Assembly (NCBI GenBank): GCA_013350335.1
Contig: CM023533.1
Coordinates: forward strand, 81,248,112 to 81,312,111
Direction: 5' to 3'
Length of the DNA: 64,000 nucleotides
Source: Chimonanthus salicifolius
Taxonomy: Eukaryota; Streptophyta; Magnoliopsida; Laurales; Calycanthaceae
The notes beneath the pieces are model-generated. The model had not been told where the DNA came from. It saw only the letters and a program-made list of their open reading frames with translations, and did no database searches. A program made the position numbers and the translations under genes. Positions 52,274 through 64,000 of this stretch are shown here, piece by piece. Position 1 is the first letter of the stretch; each line of letters opens with the position of its first letter.

Positions 52274-53763
52274 TCAACCTTGTTCCTTGTATGGGGTCCA
52301 GATCAATTTGCAAGCATCAACCTCCAAACCTCCTCTACCTGCTGCCTTTAGATGGCGATCTAGGACCTTCGGGTCAGCACATATCACATGCTGCCCTTTC
52401 CTGTACTGTATCAATTCTAGACTCTGGAGGGTGCTCAATATATCATCAGCTTTTATGGCTGTCATATCACTAAGTTCCTGCAAAACAAGGAGAACTTTCT
52501 GTAAGAAAAAGGGAAAAATGTGCAAAATCACAAAATGAATAAATAAAACACATTCTTAATCAGTGACAAAATGGTAAAAAGTGGATAGGATAAAAAAAAT
52601 GTCAAATAAAAAACATGGATGCAAGGTTTTATGCGCAAGAAAATGTCCAGGAGCACAAAGCCGTATGTAATAACAAGTTCATAAAGTTACTCAAGGACAG
52701 GAGGCTTCTGGGTTTTTTATAGGAAAAGGAGAACCAAATGATGGTTAGCATTTAATGAACAAATACACTGAATTGATCAATGTTCCATGAAATTATTGAA
52801 TTCTGCTCTAACCAAATGCAAGCTCCTTGTATACTAATGTTCTAAAGCCTGTAAGAACCAATTGAGTTATCCTACTAATTCTGAAATTTAGGGACCCGGT
52901 GAGTGAGGGAGAACGGGAAAATGATAAAAAAAAAGAGCGCAATCCCTAATTTCCCAAACAGAAAACATGAAGGTTGCTACCATCGTAATGCTAAAAAATA
53001 CATATGAAGGGAAAGGATTGAATGAATATTTGATTGTAGAAGGATCATCCTGGATACTTTTCTTCTTTTTTAGACCATCCTGTCTCTTCTTCGGAATCAG
53101 ATCATCTTTTGACAAACTGAGACAGAGATGTGGCTTTAAATGCATTTTGGCTTGAAATTTTCATAGGTGGAGCAACTTCAATTGATGGTCCACTCACACC
53201 TCCCCCTCTACCCCTTCCCTGCCCTGGGTGGCTTTAATTGATGGGTCCACGGCCTTGTCTCACACATGGCCATCAGTCATTCAGGACAAGGATTGATAGG
53301 ATTGTAATGGAAAATAATGTGAAACTGTATTTTTCTTCTCTGCCAGGCAATAGCAACTCACTGTTAAAGCTGAAATTTCAGCCATAAAAAAAGGCCCAAT
53401 CGTCACCATTATCAAGGACACGTTTCGAAAGCCAGGTAATTGTTAGGGGAGACCCCAAAATTCCACATGCTGGGCAAATGGTGTTGCTAAACCATTTTGG
53501 AAATTGATCTACAAGAATCCAGAAATCATCAAGAAATTCGATATGGTTGTACATTCCAGGTGAGACAACACGAAATTGGACTCAGTAGAAAGTAGGGTGT
53601 CAAGGTAATAACTGTAGAATGGTGGTTGATTGCTATATGGTGCCATATATACTCTGAGATTCAGCCCAGCATATCTGTGTTCCTCTGTCATTCAACTTAC
53701 AATATGAATCCTTTAAATTGATATAACAAAGCAATGTTTTGCTTGGTAAATAACCATTGCCTA

Positions 53764-54021
<258 letters not shown>

Positions 54022-54523
54022 TCAGATAAATATAAAATTTAAGAAGATAAGAAAGCAAGGATCACAAGCGTGCACTTTGCAACCAATAGTACTAGTAGTC
54101 AAAAGTGCACTTTAAATTCACTTAGGCCTAGGCTCACCTAGCACATTTTGCACCTGGGCTCTCACCTAATCTTTTTAGAAAGCTGTTTTCTATAATAAGC
54201 CTACTTTTTAGGTTTTTTATAATCACTAGTAAACATTATAGTTATGATGAAATAATTGTTAGTTACTAAAAAAATTAATTACTAGATAAAATACTTGTGC
54301 ATGCATATAATCCACGCTTACATTTAGTGCTTGGAAGAAATTTCAGTACTTTGGATGATTAATATTTTTCTTTGTTAATATTGATGAAATAAGGTAAAAA
54401 ATCCATGAGTCTACATTTATTTTTAGATATCTAAATGAATGCACCTAGCAGAATTAGGCTTGAGCATAGACATGCCACTAGCGCCTTGGGCTCCAAGACC
54501 TCTTGTCGCCTTGGTTGCACTTA

Positions 54524-55101
<578 letters not shown>

Positions 55102-55356
55102 TCACAAACAATCGCAGATAAATAAAAAAACAATGTACTAAAATGTAATTTCAAAAACCATGATGCTTACAGTCGATAAATTTCTTTGGAAAAAAATTAT
55201 TTGAATTATGAAACAATACAAATAGCAGAACTAATGGATAGAAACTAGCACAGTAAGTAATAGGTTCTTCTAAACAAGAATGAGATGGCGCATTAGCTTC
55301 ATAGTGCAATGGTTGAAACTAATGAAAGACTTTGCAAAAAGGAGGAACTAAATCTA

Positions 55357-55515
<159 letters not shown>

Positions 55516-56388
55516 TCATAATTGACCAGGACAGAGGATAGGGGTAACCCTAAATACCTAATGTGGTTATGAAAGATTAAAGGGATGAAAATAATGCACC
55601 TTAAATCTAAATGGGCTGAAATATTCAATCAATTAATAATAGCAATTAATAAATATAAATTTTGACACAAATAATCACGCAAGTCCTGACAATCTAATGT
55701 AAATAATTATATAAATTTACCAAACCAAATTAAGGAAAGGTAGTGGTAGCAGGAAGTGAAATGGGACGGATGTGGGACAAGTTTTGGATGGTTTAACACA
55801 GGGTCGGGACGGATCTGGAACAACAATAGAAAAGGGTGCTAGGGTATGGCTAAGATAAAGAGAAGAAGAAAAGAAAAAGAGAGAGAAGATTGATAAAAAA
55901 ATACCTGGAAAATAGAGGAAGGCTTCTCGCCTTTATGGATTCCACCACGGCAACCTGATTTCTCACCAAGGGAATGTCCAATTCGCATGAAGCAGAGGAG
56001 TCTCTTTTGCTTCAAAAATTCTTCACTCATTAAGTGTCAACCTCGTATGGAGGGGTTACAACATATATATATATATATAATGACTTAAAAACATGAAAAA
56101 AAACCAAAATACCCTCAAATAAACAAAGACCAAACTACCCCCAATGACTACAAAGCCCTAATTACATATAAAATCACTAAATTTCTCCAAACAAAATAAA
56201 CTAATCCAACTAATGGACTAAACAAATAATGAAAGAAAAATACAATCGTGAAAAGCTGAAAATCCTAAATCTAAATATGGAAACTCGTGTGGTGCTCCGC
56301 ATAATAGACCACTAAAAATATGGAGGGAATTTCTCCAAATCAAGTTTGCAAATTATACTCTCTTTTTAAAAAAAAATATTAACCTCTT

Positions 56389-56400
<12 letters not shown>

Positions 56401-56456
<56 letters not shown>

Positions 56457-56458
56457 AT
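56401..56458. repeat. (AT)n microsatellite
   Basis: About 26 AT units after a poly-A run, in an intron of the HAM-like gene. Confidence 0.95.
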
Positions 56459-56486
56459 ATATGGAGGGAATGGATAAAGAAAAACA

Positions 56487-56606
56487 TGATAGATATTAGA
56501 TAGTGGAGTAACTCACTTTATGGTCTATGACAGGATCAAATTGAGAAGTGGAACTCGAAAAAGTGGCTCCAGATAAATGGGATTTTGGAATTTAATGATG
56601 ATGATG
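56487..56606 (+). mobile_element. RTE-type LINE tail
   Basis: TGGCTCCAGATAAATGGGAT followed by an ATGATGATGATG tract matches the 3' ends of the RTE elements at 12660-12715 and 39607-39620 (GCCCCAGATAGATGGGAT then TGATGATGATGA in the former). Confidence 0.55.
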
Positions 56607-57028
56607 TAACATCTTCAAAATGTTTTCCCTCTCATCTCCATCACAACCATCTCCCAGCTAATTAAGCTATACCCACTCTCAAACGAATAACCAGTGCTAT
56701 ACAAAATCTATTTTGGAAAAGCTACATGCATAATCTAGAGAAGTAATTTACAAACAAGGGGAGGTAGGATTCTATAGAACTAAATCAGTAAAATCAGCAA
56801 AAGTTCAAATTTAGCTTACCATATGCCTCTGAAGTTGTTCTTTGCGCTTCATGAAATTGAGGCAAAATTCACAAAAATACAACTTCGGAGAGTCATTGTA
56901 TTCTGGTGGAAAAGGTGAGAAATACCATGTCTCAATTTCATATCTTCCAAGTTCAATCGTTGCTATGTTTTCACTTTTGTAAACTCCTCATGCTCGCGTA
57001 AGCTGGCAGCATCAAGCTCCTCATGGCC

Positions 57029-57985
57029 CTGGCCATGAAACAAAGGCAGGCCTTAGCTATTAGAAGCAAGCTAAGCAAATGATATCAGAAAATAGCATCC
57101 AAAGGATAGATAAATATCATTTATTTCATTGTTATGTGCTGATTGAAATATAAAGAGAATGGCACAGCATTTCAATAGGAGTTATGGTTTTCTTTGCCCC
57201 TACTGTTTCCATTTTTAATCAAAGTAAACTTTAACAACTATAAAATAAGAACAATAGAAGGTACTCCTACCAAAAACAACCCAATGAAAAAGGAAACCAG
57301 AATGATTCTCCACCCCCTCCCCCCACCGACTTAATAGTTAGATTTCTACAGCTCAATATGTCATCTTCAGCATAGGGATCATTGACGCCAGGAGCCAATA
57401 CCAGCTGAGAAGTGCTTTCTTATAATGACTATTACATCTGGTTTCCATTTCCATGATGTTTCTTCAATTTTAGAACAGTTAGCTCCCTGTTAGCTGGGTG
57501 TATTCTTTTTTCCATGTCAATAAATGGAAACTTAAAAAAAAAAAGGTGGTGTCACCCTCAGCATATGCTAATTTAGGTCGTTACCCTGCTACAACCCACA
57601 TGGGCTACAGTCAAACCCCTCAAGCTGTAGTACACTTTGTTTTTTCTTTTTTTGATCTGTTATATACCCTTAAAACTCTAAAAACCTTAAATACCCTAAC
57701 ACTACCTTAATGTGGGTTACCTAGAAATCTATGCTCTTGTTTCTGCTCCTTATTCTTCCATTTGATTGATTAAAAAATGGCTGGAGTAATGGGCTGAGAA
57801 ACGCCACAATCTGGAACTTGGATCATGGGATTTCTGAGGCTTGTCTACGCACACATCCTCATTTGCTACCAAGTATTTACATGGATTGCAAATCCAAGAT
57901 ATAGTTTACCATATTGACTATTAACATGAAAGAGAAAATGCAGCCTCATCATAGGTCTGGTTTATATCCTATTTTTTAAATGGTA
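57029..57985. other. Intron-like sequence upstream of the first visible HAM exon
   Basis: No HAM coding exon is recognised here. A poly-A run at 57532-57544 follows a TAGCTGGGTGTATTCTTTTTT stretch and could be a retroposed tail. Confidence 0.4.
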
Positions 57986-57989
57986 CAAT

Positions 57990-58680
57990 TAATATTTGTC
58001 ACAGAAAATAACTCATACAAAATGAGCAGTTTCAGGTGCAAAAAGGAAAGCTGCAAAGGTCCCTCAGAAACAAGGCCTTCTCGAGAAGTAAACCTCCCTT
58101 AGCAAGAGAATCAGGCAGACACGTTAGCAGCCCAATGAATGTGACACATTGAGAATCCTGCAGTTCTTTTTTTACTTTTTAAAGATAATATCATGCAGCT
58201 TAATGAGGTACATGGACCTCCTCAACCCAATTGACTACATGGGAGGTCCCAAACAGCCACATGATGGGATGAGCTAGCTGAGGGAGAACAGCAGTTCGTA
58301 AAAATATGACAGAAGGAACTGAAGGAAATGTTATCAAATAATTCTGAAGCCACAGCTCACAGCATTATCTAAAACTTCACCCAGTCTCCAACCCAAGCTG
58401 AGAAGGAAGATACACATTGAAAAGCTCCTCTATTTGAGCTCAACTCACCCAAGTCAATCACCACACCACCAACAAAGAATGCTTCCAGAGATAGCCAACC
58501 AATAGTTTCACAAACAGCCATGCATTGATATGGGAACAGGTCACACCGACCCAAACAAACCAGAGGGCAGAGAAGAGCACACTCCAGTGCAAAGTCGCCA
58601 TACCTTTCGCCCCACGCAGATGAAGCAACAACAGTTGACAGATTTAAAAGACCCGCTGCCAGCAAACACATCACACCAGG
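57990..58680 (-). mobile_element. Possible LINE 3' fragment
   Basis: The minus strand near 58130-58070 reads IGLLTCLPDSLAKGGLLLEK, like the ANxxADSLAKxGL end of plant LINE RNase H. An open frame of 101 codons upstream (58674-58369) could be the rest of the domain, but I do not recognise it with confidence. Confidence 0.35.
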
Positions 58681-59215
58681 GCAACAGATGTACCAATCAT
58701 CTTGGAGAATGCATGAACCTCACCAAAAAGAGATACAGAAAGAAAAATCACCCTTGACCAGAAAGTAAGTTCCAACTTCCAAGCACCATTGGAGAAGGAA
58801 AAACAAGAATTTCACTCAACAAGTCATACCGTAAGGTGGGGCACCATACAATAGAAAACTAACACCAAGATTCACAGTCAGTAACAGTGCAAGAACACAG
58901 TTGTACCTGAATTGTAAACATCATTCAGAAATGGTATCCCTTTATGAACTTGACCTGATTCTTCCATTAAGCTGATCTGCAATGCTGATGGCCTTTCCAA
59001 ACACCAGAAGCACTAAAGTTAACTGAATTACCTTCCACCATGTCCTGCAACGTGATCTATCATTATGATGCCCTTCATAGGTCATCTGTCCCATCACCAA
59101 TCACCACAACATTTCCAATGCTATTTCTAACATCCTTGTGCAGTTATGCGGACATCTGTTCAGCGATTTTTTTTTCAAATCCAATTCTGATTCAGATGGA
59201 TGGGGATTTTTTTTT

Positions 59216-59315
59216 NNNNNNNNNNNNNNNNNNNNNNNNNNNNNNNNNNNNNNNNNNNNNNNNNNNNNNNNNNNNNNNNNNNNNNNNNNNNNNNNNNNNN
59301 NNNNNNNNNNNNNNN
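59216..59315. other. Assembly gap (100 N)
   Basis: Exactly 100 unknown bases, the conventional length for a gap of unknown size. It is bordered by a T-run on the left and GT/AT/GA microsatellite sequence on the right. Two incomplete genes point into it. Confidence 0.98.
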
Positions 59316-59347
59316 TGCGTGCGTGTGTGTCTATATATATATATATA

Positions 59348-59379
<32 letters not shown>

Positions 59380-60630
59380 TTGAAAAGGGGAAGAACTGCA
59401 CTGCAATTCTGGAATCAAATTTTTCCAATTTTCTCGAGGATTCCTCTCCTCCTTTTAAGTGGTTTTGAAGCCTATAATTATCCTCCTAAGGCATTTTGGC
59501 ACACTTCTGGCCATTGGAAAGTGGAGATTTTGAAGCATTTTTCAAGCGTCATGAAAGTCCAATTATGGAATAGATCTGTTGCAGTCTTTGCACATTGTCT
59601 TTTAAATCTTCACTTTCAAGTTTAACAAGATTATCCACTCACTCTGCGGATGTCCTACTTTAGTTTTTAGAGCTTTTCTACATCCCAAGGACTTCAAATC
59701 CATCAAGTCCTTTAAGGTTTTCTCTCAAGTTCCTAGAATTCTAGAACTCAAAACTCTGAGTAGTAGTATTCTTCAAGAAGCAGACCATACCTTTGATTCT
59801 TGATGAAAACCCATCTCTATAAGTGGGTCAAGTCCTTAGGGACTCCCCCAAGGATAATCTCAAGAAGTTAAAAGAAAATTTAGGTGTTCATTATGCACAT
59901 TGAAAGGTGTTCATTTTACACATTGAAATTGTACTCTAAGTTCTTGTACTGTAATGGCATCAGGAAATCCCCGAGGAGGAGCTATGATTGATACTTTGAA
60001 CTCTTCACTCTTGTACTCACATCCAAAGATTAGTCAATGATGCAAGACGGTGGTTCAGTGATCGGTTGGGTGAATTCTCAGTCCAAGGCTTGTCCTAGAG
60101 TAGCTTTAACATCTGAAGAAGGAAAGCATCGTGGGTATGATACTGACATGACCGGTGTGTTGTGTGTTGTGGGACCCACTTCAGGACAAACACAAAAATG
60201 CACATGCATGAGCACACTCAAGTGCTTTATAGTCTAAGCTAAAGATCCCATTTTCTCATGAGCGACTTTTTTATATATTCATGCAGACAGAACAACTACG
60301 AACCAAAAAGTACAGAAGGTGTTTGATAATTACAAGATTTTGTGGGAATTGCTACACCACCAAACCTATGATACCCAGACACATCAAAGAAGACAACATT
60401 TCCATAAGGTGTCACATATGATACTTCATTTTATGTGTAAAATTTGTTTACTTGCCATATCCATAGCATGTCTTACCATATCCATGCTACATCTAGTCAT
60501 CATTGCACCAACGCACACAAACAAGAAAACACACCCATGCACTCATACACATTCATAGAAGTGGATAATGCATGGTGAAAAGAAAATATTAAAAAATTAG
60601 AAAAAAAAAAAGAGGCGAGTGATCATATAC
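59316..60630. other. Sequence between the gap and the BRWD exon
   Basis: It starts with (TG)n, (AT)n and (GA)n tracts (59316-59379). It would be intron 1 of the BRWD-like gene. The plus-strand open frame 60037-60237 has no known relatives that I can name. Confidence 0.4.
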
Positions 60631-60986
60631 CTCTCCACAAATTTATTGTAGCTCAAGGGGAAAGACAAGCCATTATCCTCTTCATAACCACTTCGTAGCC
60701 CACTCCTTGAATACCAAGCATGATATCTTCTAGGCAAAAGTTGATGCTCCAAAAGTTCATTCAGAAAATGTCCGCAGGTCCTCTGGCATGGCCCAGTCGA
60801 GAGAAAATGCATGATTAAAAAGTAAACTTCTGCAAGGTCAATATCTACGTCAGCTTCCATAGGAGGCCCTGCACTTGACTCTGGGTCCTCAAGTTTAGCC
60901 TTCTCATGCACCTTCTTGGAAAAATTAGTAGGGTCCACACTTAGAGGAGATGCATCATTCAAAGATACAAACTTCCTAGGTACCAT
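60631..60986 (-). CDS. BRWD-like bromodomain/WD40 protein, first coding exon only
   Basis: The exon starts MVPRKFVSLNDASPLSVD and continues with KKVHEKAKLEDPESS, DVDIDLAEVYFLIMHFLSTG, LNELLEHQLLPRRYHAWYSR, SGYEEDNGLSFPLSYNKFVER. This is the conserved N-terminus of plant bromodomain and WD-repeat-containing proteins (BRWD/PHIP family), which precedes eight WD40 repeats. It spans 118 codons plus two bases. The donor is GAG AG then GTATATG, with the next exon expected to begin by completing Arg then YPHI. An acceptor TTTTCAG lies 12 bases upstream of the ATG, so there is a leader intron. No WD40 exons occur between here and the N gap, or to its left. The reading frame is intact. Confidence 0.85.
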
Positions 60987-61439
60987 ATTCAAGCCCAGCT
61001 GAAAAGCAAAAAAAAGGAACAAACAAACACTTTAATTAATCATCCAGGAACCAAACACATCTTATTCCATTTGTATATATGAGATAAACAATGGAAATAA
61101 TTGAGAGCACATAAACCACTTCTTTAGAGAAATAAGACAACAAAAATGCCTCGGTGTAAAAGATTTGCAGAAACACATCAAAATGCACATGTACCAAACA
61201 ACTATTCATCGTAATGTAATATTAATTCCTTACTTAAACAATGAATAGTACAGATACATTGCAAAACAGAATGATAATCTAGAATGCTTACCAAAAAATC
61301 AACTTTAAAGGCATGTTTCTTGGTTTCTTGGGATGAATTTCAACAGGAAGATGGATTCCAATGAAAAATGTTCTTAGAATTTGTTTTCTTATCTAAGTTT
61401 TCCTACTATTGTTTGCCATTAACCTATATAAGGAAAATT

Positions 61440-61850
61440 GGTAAATAAATGGATCAAGTTGGATTGGCTTAAGCCATTTAATAAATACGTCAAGACTATT
61501 AAGTATTGAGTTCGGTCTACCATTTAATAAATGAGCCAAGTGAGTCAACCCAATTAAGTTTCTTCAAGTACCTAGGTTGGGTCAACCCATTTAAATAAAT
61601 GAATTATCTTAGCAATGGTTGGATTAACCCATTTATGATTATTTGGGTTGGGCCAACCTATTCAATAAATAGGTTGTTTCAAGTTAGGTCAACTCATTTA
61701 ATAAATGGCTTCGGTTAGGTATGAGTCGGGTTGGTTCAACCATTTAATAAATTAGTCAAAAGTTGGGTCAACATACCTAACCTTGGTCGGGCGCTTGAAT
61801 CGAGTTGAATGGTTTAATAAATAATTTAGGTTATGTATGTTGGATTAAGT
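61440..61850. repeat. Degenerate palindromic repeat array (CCATTTAATAAATGG / GGGTCAACCC)
   Basis: CATTTAATAAAT(G/A) recurs about seven times at irregular spacing of 45-65 bases, usually paired with TTGGGTCAACCCA or a decayed form. Both words are themselves near-palindromes. There is no coding sequence. Confidence 0.7.
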
Positions 61851-62159
61851 TGTAAAGATCTTTGATGTCTACTTTGAATAATTCAAAGAAGATAAAAGGA
61901 GATAGAAGAAGAGAATGAAAGAGGGGAAGGTTTGGAAGAATTCAATTGTGTATATTGCACTATAAATGAGCAAGCAAATATGCATTTGGTTTAAATTCAA
62001 TGTCACAATGATTGCTATCAAAGTAACACATTAATCCAGCTTTCTTAGTAACTCTAGATTTTACAATAGTAACATGTGCTCGAGTACCATAACTGCAAAA
62101 CCACATAAGCTGGTAGATCTAGCAGTAGTACAGAAAGAGTACTCCTTTAAGACTACCCT

Positions 62160-64000
62160 TCAAGCTAGAGCAAAGATGTTAGTCATGCCCAACTTACCTA
62201 TATTTTGCTTGAGTTGAGACTGAAGCACAGTTTTTGTGAATAAATCAGCGAGTTGATCTTTCAAATGCATATAAGTGGTGATAGTGCTACTTTGTACCAA
62301 ATAACAAATTAAATGCACCTCATTGTGGCAGTTATCTTTATTTGCAACTATTTGGAGCCTTTGGTGGGAACGGAATAATTGAGTTTTCAGAGATAAGAGT
62401 GAATCAAGTGCATTGGTTGGACGACGTGTTCTTGCTAAGTGTGCTTCTTGGGCTATGTTGTTGCAGGAGTTCCGAAATATTTCCATGTCAAACATCTTGC
62501 GCACCTAGAAAGAATGCGTTGATCTTTCTTGAGGCTTCATTGTTTGGTTTCCTTTCCAGTTATTTCTGATACTAGTTTTATCTGTATTCTGTCTTTGTAT
62601 TTGCACATTTGGTGCCTCTTTATATATTAATATATAAGCCATTTCAAAAAAAAAAACAAATTAAATGGCAATCGATCTCAACGTACTTTGTGATCTCATG
62701 AAACGCTGGATTACTGGCAATGTTAATAGCTACTTGATTGTCACAATGAAGCAGCATTGGTTGTGAAGGAGAAAAACCTAATTCACGGAGCAAGTTTTTA
62801 ATCCATAACTTAGAGGTCATATTAACCATTGCTCAGTATTTGGCCTTAGCGCTCGATCAAGCAAGAGCTAATTGCTTCTTGCTATGCAAGGAGACAAGAT
62901 TCCCATAAAACAGGTGCAATACTAGCTGTGGTACAATGATCATCTAGTGAACCAACCCAATCAACTCAAACAAGTCATTTACAGATAGATGACCAAAACC
63001 AATTTACAGCAGACCTTAGTCGGGTGAACACTTCAAGTATCTCAAAATGCAAAACACATCATCAAGATGTGTGGTTTGAGAGAAATGCAAGAATGATCCG
63101 GTAAAGTAACTGTAAAATAAATCAATGTGCGTACAAGATGTTTATAGAACTGGAGGTTAGGTAGAGGACCACCATCATCATGCTGCAATTTAGAATTAAG
63201 ATCAAATAGGGTATCGATTGGTCCACAAACAAGATAAACAGCATCTTGGAGAAGATCCAAAACATACTTTAGTTGAGAAAGATACCTATGTTGGAATGTG
63301 CAACTTCAATGCCCAAGAAATATTTGACCAAGCCCAAATCTTTGGTTTCAAAAGCGGATTGGAGATGAAGTTTGAGTTTAGCAATGGCACTATCATCAGA
63401 TCCCGTAATGATAATGTCATCAACATATATAGTGAGAAAGAATCTCTTGTCACCCTGGCATTGGAGAAACCAAAAAAAAAAACCTGAATAATCTATGCAA
63501 CATTTCTATGAAAGCCAAAAGTAAAGCCTTGCTGAATTTATCAAACCAGGCCCTAGGAGACTATTTTAAACTATAAATAGCTTTCTTGCAATGACAATGT
63601 CACTGACATATGCAGTGAGCCAGTGAGAAACAACCTCCTGGGAGATTGTTTTAAACCATATAAAGTTTTCCTGTAATGACAATGTCATCAACCTATACGG
63701 TAAAAAAAATAGAATGGTCTATGTGACATCTATGAAAGCAAAAAGCAAGTAAAGCCTTGCTGAATTTATCAAATCATGCCATGGGAACCATATATAGCTG
63801 TCTTCAAATGACACATTTCCCCAGTCTCCCCCTACCTAATAAGTCCAGGAGGAGATGCCATACAAACTTATTTAGATCTCCATGAAGAAACACATTCTTT
63901 ACATGCAACTAATGCAAAGGCCAATTAAAATGAATGGCAAGAACAAACAAAATATAAACAGAAGTACGATTTGCAACTGCAGCAAATGTCTCCAAGTAAT
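62160..64000 (-). mobile_element. Ty1/copia pol remnant (reverse transcriptase and RNase H)
   Basis: Read right to left: an RT start (LHGDL-like block near 63880), RT core QGDKRFFLTIYVDDIIITGSDD with the YVDD active site (about 63465-63385), FETKDLGLVKYFLGIEVAHS (63350-63292), LVCGPIDTLFDLNSKLQ and LVRTLIYFTVTLPD (63220-63080). RNase H follows (LRELGFSPSQPMLLHCDNQVAI, then KDQLADLFTKTVLQSQL, near 62790-62180). Several stops and duplications show decay. The order RT then RNase H without integrase at this end fits copia. The element continues past the window edge. LTRs were not identified. Confidence 0.88.
62319..62652 (+). mobile_element. Retroposed insert with poly-A tail inside copia RNase H
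   Basis: About 335 bp ending in a poly-A tract interrupts the copia frame between DCHLI and CYLVQ. AACAAATTAAATG occurs at both borders (62306-62318 and after the A-tract at about 62654-62665), as expected of a target duplication. The insert's origin is not recognised; it could be a LINE 3' end. Confidence 0.75.

Noticed and set aside
57440..57544. Retroposed tail
   Set aside because: Ends in poly-A but has no recognisable body or duplication.
59040..59625. Open frames spanning the N run
   Set aside because: They read through unknown bases and are meaningless.

Overview
This is a stretch of nuclear genome from a flowering plant. The evidence is intron-rich genes with GT-AG splice sites, plant-type proteins (an HS1-like A/B-barrel protein, an NPG1-type calmodulin-binding TPR protein, a plant MYST acetyltransferase, a plant BRWD-like protein), AT-rich spacers, and a dense load of plant LINEs, tRNA-derived SINEs, MITEs and LTR elements. 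Long TE-filled introns suggest a dicot or magnoliid rather than a compact genome; I cannot name the species.

Layout. 1-951: the last exon of an HS1-like stress-response A/B-barrel gene (+), with a foldback MITE in its intron. 2687-about 14485: an intact ARF1-class ADP-ribosylation factor (-), five coding exons giving 181 aa, plus a 5'UTR exon about 7.6 kb upstream. That 5'UTR intron holds two LINEs in opposite orientation, one split by a SINE. 15.2-15.9 kb: a hAT-type MITE built of ATATCGGCCGATAT palindromes with a perfect 8-bp target duplication, then a TRIM-like mini-LTR element. 17105-23091: an intact NPG1-like gene (-), five exons, 690 aa, with one GC-AG intron. 23.2-28.5 kb: a spacer with SINE copies. 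28563-43993: an intact SLC25A44-like mitochondrial carrier gene (-), five exons, 302 aa, with an 11.6-kb third intron. That intron carries a 6.2-kb LTR element invaded by a 3.4-kb solo LTR, LINE fragments and an Emigrant/pogo-like MITE. 44-52 kb: LTR-like sequence, a LINE tail, a MITE arm and a SINE. 52274-57028: the 3' part of a MYST histone acetyltransferase gene (HAM1/2 type, -) with two single-base deletions. 59216-59315: a run of 100 N. 60631-60986: the first coding exon of a BRWD-like gene (-). 61.4-64 kb: a palindromic repeat and a decayed Ty1/copia pol (-) with an inserted retroposed fragment.

The genes are unrelated housekeeping or developmental loci (vesicle traffic, pollen germination and plasma-membrane PI4K complex, mitochondrial transport, chromatin), so there is no operon-like logic. 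The most informative features are the nested transposon history and the HAM/gap/BRWD junction. There the missing 5' half of HAM and the missing 3' exons of BRWD both point into the N gap, so the true gap is probably far larger than 100 bp or the scaffold join is wrong. I see no convincing sign of a wholly new biological system. The hAT-type palindrome element and the 20-bp-register array inside the giant solo LTR are the most unusual structures.
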